Shown piece after piece: positions 11,141-17,510 of a stretch of 17,510 nt of DNA. The stretch is from Clavulina sp. PMI_390 (taxonomy: Eukaryota; Basidiomycota; Agaricomycetes; Cantharellales; Hydnaceae): assembly GCA_015039315.1 (NCBI GenBank), contig WIDE01000117.1:80926-98435 (forward strand), in the 5' to 3' direction. The notes under the pieces were generated by a model. It was not told where the DNA came from. It made no database searches and saw only the letters and a program-made list of their open reading frames with translations. The translations under genes were made by a program, and so were the position numbers. Each line of letters starts with the position of its first letter. Position 1 is the stretch's first letter.

Positions 11141-12123
11141 GGAGACACAAAAGCGAAAAACCGACGGAAAATCAAGACATTCTTCACGGACACGACGAGT
11201 CAAGATGGACATTTAGACGCAAGACATAGAGTACATATACGGGTACACTAGTCGCAGGCACGAGTTTGATATTGGCCTCAAGTGGCTGAGACGCAGGTAC
11301 ACAGTCGGGGACTTGGCGCTTGCCGCCGCTACCGATCAACGAGGCGGAAAAGCAAGGATCATCCATCTTTATCAATGAGCATCGGATGTAGGTTACATTA
11401 GTAAAAACCTACAGGATATGAAGACGGGCGGAACAAGCAGCATCCACAAGGTTATATTGCATGAAGTGGCTTAAACATGATATGGAGCATATCAATTCAG
11501 TCTCTTTGGAATCGACTAGAGGTACTGCTCTCAAATGCCTGACACAGGCGGGGGAGAGAACATAGGGAAGTGAGCGGTGAAATAAATCCTTGGGAGATGA
11601 GGGCATATCCCGGAAAACTTGCAGATCTGCAGTCAATGGCCTGGATTGACTTGATGCAAGGATTATGAATAGAGTCACCGGTGGAGAAATTCACAGCAAG
11701 CGCAAGAGAAGGACGATGGAAGTAACGGCTATGACTGAATAATCCTAGAGTGTTTTTAGCGCGTGCTCTTTGGGTTTGAAAGTTATTAGGAGCCTTGCAT
11801 TGACTTGATCGGCATAGAGAGCTGGACCAAGCCACTTAAGACCGCACGAAAAGTTAGGAGAGCAGAAGGAAAATTCAGTAAAGCTCATCAGAATTAATAG
11901 ACGTAAACATGATTTGTCGCATGGGCGGGGTAGTTGTTGTACAGTTCCGGTTGTTATGCCGCCTATGCTGAGAACTGAGAACGGAGCGACTCAAGGACAT
12001 GGAAAAAATGCACAAGGCACGAGATCGAGTGGGAAAATGATGCATAGGCCGGGTCAAGGAGTCCTATATAGACGATTCAGCGGGATGAAGTCCTGTATAT
12101 CACCACTAGTTGTAACTTTCCCT
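11141..12123. other. Gene-poor interior of the transposon
   Basis: Minus-strand frames of 60-112 codons (for example 11497-11835 and 11409-11678) overlap one another in different frames, show no known motif, and could not be joined into a convincing spliced gene. Parts look faintly like decayed copies of the sequence at 12124-12500. No RNA gene was seen. Confidence 0.45.
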
Positions 12124-12642
12124 TCATGGACAGTGAGGATCAAGGATGGACAACATACTCGAGTGACACATGATAAACGAGAGCCACGGAGGAAACGGCG
12201 ACAGCGCTAACTGAACATTCCTATGCCAGTAATCTAGTGGTTCATCATATTGCAGCTTAATGTTGATTTGACTCTCACCTTGGCGAACTGAGGATAGCGG
12301 CGGGCCCGCAGAGGTACACATAGTAGGCGAAAACGATGGAGTGAAAAGGCTACAGAGGCAGTTTGATGGCCCCTTATAGGGAACAGGATGCTCGTCGTGC
12401 TGTGTGTTATTGTTGATCGGGTCTTTGCCTCAGCCTTTGTATAGAGGATCAAGGGTGGATAACGCTCAACGTCATGCTCGCAAGACCCAAGCAAAGTGGC
12501 CTGTCAATAAAACCAGATCAGGTCCCCATTTGGTATAGGGATGTACAGCTATCATTTTAGTAGGTGAATAGTAGCTTCTGGCCCATTTAACAAGCCTCAC
12601 TGTGTTGAGCCACAGCTGTAGTGCGACGTAAAGGGCAGGCAT
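12124..12642 (-). CDS. Tentative three-exon ORF, unknown protein (134 aa)
   Basis: Exons are 12642-12547, 12500-12279 and 12210-12124 (96, 222 and 87 nt, all phase 0). The introns are GT-AG, of 46 and 68 bp. A further intron with good signals (12722-12652; GTAACT donor, CTAAT branch, CCACCAG acceptor) would end 9 nt before the ATG, as a 5'-UTR intron. The protein starts MPALYVALQLWLNTVRLVKW, is hydrophobic at both ends, has a basic middle (RFRLLCVPLRARR), and matches no family I know. The exons are individually short, so this could be chance. The clean phases are the main support. Confidence 0.3.
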
Positions 12643-12809
12643 GCAAAGCCTCTGGTGGAATATTAGGACATGCTCTTAAAGGGATCGAATAGAGAAGAGA
12701 GAGATTTTTTGAGGAGAGTTACCTAGTGTTTCGGAGGACGGGGACGTCTGACTGTCATTGATCAACCGATACGATATCAACGCGCACATGATGTGTACAT
12801 CTATTTACA

Positions 12810-13913
12810 TCAACGAGTCATATCCATCTTGGTTTGTCCTCCTCGTAACAGAGGCACATCACACTTGAAATTTTCGAGAGAGAACGCATTGAATCTAAGG
12901 TCGTAACACATGAACCTCGTAAATCGCCAGATATTGCGGTGCGCAAAATCATTCACTTCCTCCAAGGCCCCAGTCGTGCGGACAACCAAGCGACACTTAT
13001 CCATCATCTGGAACCAACGCGTGGCTCGGGCCTTGGTAGAAAAGCGCTTCAACTTGACTTGGACCACTGGATGGCTCCCCATCTTAGCGCTGGCAGTCTC
13101 ACTGTGTAATCGCAGAATGTTAGCGATCAATCTAAGAATCGTTCTGAAAGCGACGCACACTCCGTAATAAACCCCTACGTTCTCGCCAATCCACACAGCA
13201 TACCAGCGCTTGTGGGGTTTCAGCCCCTCCACCTCAGTGTCCTCGCCTTCAGGGTCGACCCATCCACCTCCTGAGGACGAGCTGGGGCCCTGGTTCGTGG
13301 TCGCGCGAGGAGAAAAGGGACTGGCGGATTGGAACATCTGAGATGGGGGTTCGTCAGCACCTCCTTGCTCCTGTTTGAACTCTGAATAAGGGGAGCGTCA
13401 GTTTTGGCCATATGAGCTATCTTCTGACTAACGTTGGAACTTGGGATTTGGGGTGGATGGCGATGATATGTAACGAGGCAATTTGGTGCCTTGATCCGCT
13501 GAAGTTGAAGGTAAAGATTCCTGAAGTTCTACGATACTTGTGAACTGACAAGTTTTTTAGTAATTGACCGTGCTGAACGGGATAATGGGACTGACCGTGC
13601 TGTTCCGAGCAACACGTGGGTATGATGGACCCTTCCCCTTGTGACCAGAACCCAGCTCCGAAGATGGGTTCATGGAGCCCATCATCTCCATATTCTAGAC
13701 ACGCCGTGCAGTGAGGTCGCGAATTTCCTGAATCTGCCATCGGATCAAGGGGATTTCAGGATACCTCATATCGTTGCGGATAGTGTCGAGGCCCTCAAGG
13801 ATGAGGTCCAACTCATGAAGGTCTGAAAGCTAGTGAGTCTAGTATTATCATGCAAGCAAAGGTACTGAAAATTCACCGTCAAGGAGGGACATGGGCTGCG
13901 ACTGCTGGGTCAT
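12810..13913 (-). CDS. RNase H1 N-terminal-like (viroplasmin-type) domain protein, one in-frame TAG
   Basis: Exons are 13913-13877, 13822-13596, 13544-13433, 13381-13159 and 13101-12810. They total 891 nt (297 codons) with four GT-AG introns of 51-57 bp. Codon 55 (13697-13695) is TAG, and the frame is otherwise open. An internal ATG at 13691, two codons later, would give a 240-aa protein keeping the domain. N-terminal part: a helical stretch (ELDLILEGLDTIRND). Middle: a Ser/Pro/Gln-rich linker. The domain is at about 184-240: KRWYAVWIGENVGVYYGV, then KRFSTKARATRWF, matching the fold that binds RNA-DNA hybrids in RNase H1. The catalytic RNase H domain is absent; the C-terminus is unassigned. 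Stand-alone proteins with this domain are common in Agaricomycetes. Its role in a transposon is unknown; hybrid or dsRNA binding is an inference from the fold. Confidence 0.72.
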
Positions 13914-14013
13914 GGTGGAAGTGTGATTGAGAGGCGAAGTGACCCAGGGTTTGACAGGCCAAATAGGCAAACACCTGTGCTGCGGTCTAACCCTGAGTTC
14001 TGAACCATTCACT
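13914..14013. promoter_or_regulatory. Shared divergent promoter gap (100 bp)
   Basis: Only 100 bp separate the minus-strand RNase H1-N gene start from the plus-strand 699-aa gene start, so the two must share regulatory DNA if both starts are right. No TATA box is clear. If the minus-strand gene really starts at 13691, its promoter would instead lie over its own first exon. Confidence 0.45.
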
Positions 14014-16532
14014 ATGCCTCGCTTCCCTCGCTGGCTTCCTTCTGACTGCGACCAGGAGAAATTCCTACTATCTCGTCAGGATCTTTACTTGAAGGCAGTG
14101 GATGAGGGGAAAACAAAGGAGTTCTTTGCCGAAACAATTGCCATTTGGGCGCCTCAGTTTTCCTGGACACGGCCCCCTGGCTCCCCAGCTGATCCATCGA
14201 TTCCCGTCGAGATTGAAGCTCTCATGCAGTACTATGATATCCCTGAGGAGCAGCGTAGTGAGTTTGAGGAGTGGCAGATGGCAAGTCTTGATGACGAGAG
14301 ACAGGTAAGTATTCTACCAACGGGTTTTGCGCATAAATTCATCTCCTTGCCAATAATCCATCCAGAAAATCATGAACTTCTACAAGAATCATGTTGCAAA
14401 GCCTGCTCGGAATGCGGCGCGAGATCAAGGGATTATCCTCTCGCGTAGCAGCTCACCTCAGCCTCTCGGTCCTTTTGGGCCAATTCGACTCAAAGGGGAG
14501 AACCACCGACGAAAAGCGCTCACAAAGAGCCATCGCACTGATAAGGATACTTTCGCGCGACTGTTTCCTGAGCGTGTTGATAATGCTATGGCAGAAACAA
14601 CTTACACACGTAATAACTTCCTTGCCACCCGCTCTCGTATCGCTCAATCTCTCCTCAACAACGCGTCTGAGGCGGAAAAGCTCCAAACAACTGTCGAGAC
14701 AGAGCGTCTTCGAGCAGACGACAAAGTGAAACAGGAGCTTCTGGCGACACCGCAGGCCAACGCCATGTACGAACTATGCCATTCATTTCTATTCTCTATT
14801 AAGCTGACATCTACTCTATCCGAAGATATGCCACTGCGCTTCCCAGCCAACTCAAAGACGAGCTCAATGCCCTCGCTTCTCGTACAGGATTCATTTTTAC
14901 TCTCTTCTGCGGAGGTTACGATGAAGATGGCGAGCCTATAGCCTATGTGTGAGTCACTAAACTTTCGTTGGCGGAATATTACTGATTTAACGGTATCATT
15001 TCAGCGTTGAGGCTGGCACACTAGGCAAAGCTATTCCAACAACATTTGGTACATACATTGGTGCTGAAGTCAGGAACTCAATCCTTGATCGCCTCAGGAA
15101 GTTTATGGAGAACCGAAATTGTGAGTAGCCCGAAGATTCGTTCGCTATGCCCTCATATCTTACACCGGAATCGCCGCCAATAACCTACAGCCCCCGATAT
15201 GAATGTCTCCAGTTCGCCCAGAAACATACCAACCACAACGCCTCTGCCTATCCTTGTATCGTCCACAGAACTGCAAAGGACCTCCGCGCCTGACGTCCTG
15301 GTGACTACTCACGATTGCACAATATCGGACAGTGTTGATGCTGCTGCTGTCAGAGCCGACTCTCCAGCCCAATCGATCGATGCTCCTGGTGGCCTACTCA
15401 CTGGGATTTCTTCATTCGAATCCCTGAGTAGCAGTGGAACTGATGGTTGGCTTAGTTGGCCTCTTTGGATTGATCTTATAATCGCTGATATACCACTTTC
15501 TAGATTCCACGCGAGTGGCGATGAGTAGCTACACAGGGCCGAACAGTGGCGCTACCTCTCCGACTGAGCTTCAAGATGGCTCAGGTCTTGGCAGTGACAT
15601 ACGGTCGCCGGTCGAGCCTCAGGAAATTTCTGCCGTCACCCCTACTCCAACTATCTCGACCACTGCCCAGAACGACATCGACCGGCTCGAAGCAGAGTCC
15701 CGGGCACCTGATGCATCTGACACTGAACCTAATGAAGCATCCACGGCAAGAAGCGGAAAATTGCCGCAGATTTTGTCCTCAACGCTCAGCATTCCTGCTG
15801 CGAACGATTCAGCAACGGGGATATCCCATCCTAAAATTCTTCTCAAACTGAATCTCAAGACTACATCCTTGGTTCGTGGTCTCCTCGCCGATAGCTCAGT
15901 GTCCAAGCTCACATATATTTTTCTCTGGTGACAGAAGCGGAAGTCAACAGAAGATCGTGAGGAGGGCACAAAATATAGCCGCTCATCGCTCCCTACTAGC
16001 TTGCCAGAGTGGGTACTTATTCAAGCCGAATCATTCATTGTGCTTGATAGCTCGGATGAGTGGAATTGTCTAGTGATTCTCTGGTGCAAGTTTGAGAAAT
16101 CCAAAAGCAATCTGGATCAGGACGTGAGTTGATCAGTCGTGATTGGCCATCGGCACCGCTCAAATCTTTGCTTAGGGATATCTTTCCGCCAAGAAACGCC
16201 CCAAAGGGATCGGGGAGTGGATCAAAAACCGAAGGAGTTGCACTTGGAAGGTTCCGGTAAAAAGCGCCGCCCATTTTGGAGTTGACTGGAACGGTTGGTG
16301 GTACTTTATTCAGCCCGAGTCACGCAAGTCGCCATCAACAAACGAGCTTCAGCGGCCTCCAGGATGGCGCGATGCCTCGTCGATTCTGGTTCCTGGGCAG
16401 AATGGCTTCTTGAATGTTGTGAAGGGCCTTGCAGTTTGGAGGCAGAACCTCAGCAAGGCCGAGAGTCGAAGCGCTTGGAACTCTGCGGTTGAGGATGTAT
16501 TATGGGTTCTTAGACACGCTGGATCATCTTGA
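14014..16532 (+). CDS. Agaricomycete orphan-family protein (699 aa), transposon passenger
   Basis: Eight exons: 14014-14304, 14366-14766, 14826-14948, 15005-15120, 15191-15445, 15504-15871, 15935-16123, 16176-16532. They total 2100 nt with all GT-AG introns of 52-70 bp and no stop. The N-terminal block starts PRFPRWLPSDCDQEKFL with EFFAETIAIWAPQFSW, then KIMNFYKNHVAKPARNA (98-114), faintly like a homeodomain recognition helix. A probable coiled coil is at about 180-225, and a conserved region LKDELNALASRTGFIFTLF is near 245. Residues 311-520 are a Ser/Thr/Pro-rich linker ending in KRK (possible nuclear signal). The C-terminal Trp-rich block has LPEWV, LWCKFEK, RPKGIGEWIKNRR and FGVDWNGWW (about 540-630). 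I recognise this domain order as a hypothetical family frequent in Agaricomycetes, with no established function. DNA binding or a transposition accessory role is inference. A TET/JBP dioxygenase is excluded by the absence of its metal-binding motif. Confidence 0.85.
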
Positions 16533-16848
16533 ACGACTTCTCTCGTTACTCCTAGATGCACGCAACATTGATGTTTTATACTCACAATTTCGTATGTCAC
16601 GGAGTAGAACAAAACATTCCATTGGTGTAATGGAGTCACTGCGCCTTCTCGTCTTCGAGTAATTACCTATAAATGCCTTGGTACAACAAAACTCTAACTG
16701 CTCGCTTATCTTCTGCGTGACAATTTCCTTATTTGTCGTGTAAGCCAGCGTCTCGGGAACTCTTGATCTTCTCTACAAGGTTTGATGATTGATTATGGAT
16801 ATAATATACTACAGAGTGGTGAATGTATCTCCGTCAACATCAAGATTT

Positions 16849-17370
16849 AATATATTGGAAAAAGCTATTTCACACCCTGCAGGTCTTACCACCTCCCCCA
16901 GGGAGTGATATCACCCCCTCACTTTAGGTCAAATAACGTGTGAATGACGATCAACCAACCTCAGATATTGCCATTCTGATTTGCGCGCCACGAACGATGA
17001 GCACTCAAGCGCTGACTTATTAAGCTATAGCACATCACAGGTTCTTCAGTAGGTGTAAGATGAAAGAATTCTTAAGCTCATCTCAACCCGCCCCTCGAGC
17101 TCACAAGCTTAACGGTGAACCAAGTTGCTGATTGATCCCGCCGATATGGCATGTACATTATAATGATGATCACACTGATACAAGAATCCGATCCTAGGTC
17201 TGTTTTGGTCAATCACTGACGTGGTTGCTCTCAGGCTTGGCTCTGCGGATCAAGGGGGTGCTTGATAGCTACCACCCCTCCCCGTGCAGGGTTTATGGCC
17301 GGAAGCCCTCGGGCCGGTGGGAGGGGTGGTAACACCGGGGAGGTGGAGGATAGCTATTTCCTAATATATT
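16849..17370. repeat. Imperfect inverted repeat pair in right subterminal region
   Basis: AATATATT at 16849-16856, then an AAGCTATTT-like stretch and TTACCACCTCCCC (to about 16898), reappears reversed at 17326-17370 (GGTGGTAACACC, TAGCTATTTCC, AATATATT). Similarity is partial, about two thirds by eye. It could be subterminal transposase-binding structure or a decayed nested element of about 520 bp. No flanking duplication was found. Confidence 0.45.
17270..17331. repeat. GC-rich hairpin, 13-bp perfect stem
   Basis: TACCACCCCTCCC (17270-17282) pairs exactly with GGGAGGGGTGGTA (17319-17331) across a 36-nt GC-rich loop. A degenerate third copy (CGGGGAGGTGGAGGATAGCTAT) follows at about 17336-17357. 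Confidence 0.75.
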
Positions 17371-17415
17371 CCCTCCAAAAAGGCAATACTCCTACCCACT
17401 GGCATCGACGGAGGT

Positions 17416-17510
17416 GGAGATTTCTCATAGGATTTTTCCCTATCCTCAAACTGATTTCTACACACAAGAATCGATCGACTATCTACTTCCTGTATAACAC
17501 GAGTAGCACG
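17416..17510 (-). repeat. Right terminal inverted repeat (95 bp, reaches window end)
   Basis: This is the exact reverse complement of 4792-4886. Since it stops at the last base of the window, the true terminus may lie slightly beyond. Confidence 0.95.

Larger units (their letters stand above)
16533..17415. other. Right subterminal region of the transposon, no gene, repeat-rich
   Basis: This lies between the 699-aa gene stop and the right terminal repeat. No credible ORF was found. It contains the palindrome GTGATATCAC (16905-16914), an imperfect long inverted repeat (16849-16898 against 17326-17370) and a GC-rich hairpin (17270-17331). Confidence 0.6.
4792..17510. mobile_element. Large KDZ-superfamily DNA transposon with passenger genes
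   Basis: The element is defined by a perfect 95-bp inverted repeat at its ends and by the KDZ transposase inside. It spans at least 12,719 bp. The right copy of the repeat reaches the last base of the window, so a few more terminal bases and the target duplication cannot be seen. On the left the first matched base (4792) is preceded by a T-rich run at 4781-4789. Contents: transposase (5841-9598), nested element (10293-11131), tentative gene (12124-12642), RNase H1-N domain gene (12810-13913) and 699-aa orphan gene (14014-16532). KDZ elements in fungi are known to be large and to carry extra genes. Assigning the passenger genes to this element rests on their lying between the repeats. Confidence 0.88.

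Noticed and set aside
11409..11835. Overlapping minus-strand ORFs of 89 and 112 codons
   Set aside because: They are in competing frames of similar quality, with no recognisable motif, and attempts to splice them into the downstream or upstream frames failed.
12810..13381. Caulimovirus insertion, suggested by a viroplasmin-like domain
   Set aside because: The same fold is the N-terminal domain of cellular RNase H1 and is common in fungal proteins. The gene has fungal introns and no viral neighbours.
14014..16532. TET/JBP dioxygenase, the known companion of fungal KDZ transposases
   Set aside because: The spliced 699-aa protein has no HxD...H metal-binding arrangement or downstream Arg pattern of that family, and its conserved Trp-rich motifs belong to a different orphan family. 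No other frame in the element shows it.

Overview
The window reads as nuclear DNA of a mushroom-forming basidiomycete (Agaricomycetes). Genes are cut by many short GT-AG introns of about 45-80 bp, there is a NACHT-WD40 NLR-like gene of the kind expanded in these fungi, and there is a KDZ-superfamily (Kyakuja-Dileera-Zisupton) transposase with the cysteine-cluster and catalytic motifs usual in Agaricomycetes.

Layout. Positions 1-3344 hold the 5' two thirds or so of an NLR-like gene on the minus strand. It runs off the left edge inside its WD40 repeats. Positions 3345-4791 are upstream flank with a strong hairpin and one weak ORF. From 4792 to the last base lies a large DNA transposon, recognised by a perfect 95-bp terminal inverted repeat (4792-4886 against 17416-17510). 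It is at least 12,719 bp long, and its exact right end and target-site duplication lie at or beyond the window edge.

Inside the transposon, from left to right: a gene-poor subterminal stretch; an intact 11-exon KDZ transposase gene (minus, 5841-9598, 1070 aa); a nested 839-bp element with its own inverted ends, GATTCT arrays and a 9-bp direct repeat on either side, carrying a possible small spliced membrane-protein ORF; a stretch with degenerate internal repeats and a tentative 134-aa spliced ORF (minus); a gene with an RNase H1 N-terminal-like (viroplasmin-type) domain (minus, 12810-13913) broken by a single in-frame TAG; and, divergent from it across a 100-bp gap, an intact 8-exon gene for a 699-aa protein (plus, 14014-16532). 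I recognise the last as a Trp-rich orphan family common in Agaricomycetes. The right subterminal region holds GC-rich hairpins.

Taken together, the transposase and two or more passenger genes sit between identical ends, as expected of a young, large KDZ element. The identical termini, the uninterrupted transposase and the uninterrupted 699-aa gene argue for recent activity. No TET/JBP dioxygenase, the classic fungal KDZ companion, was found here. Splice models were built by hand. Three of them (transposase, 699-aa protein, RNase H1-N gene) give total lengths divisible by three, which supports them.
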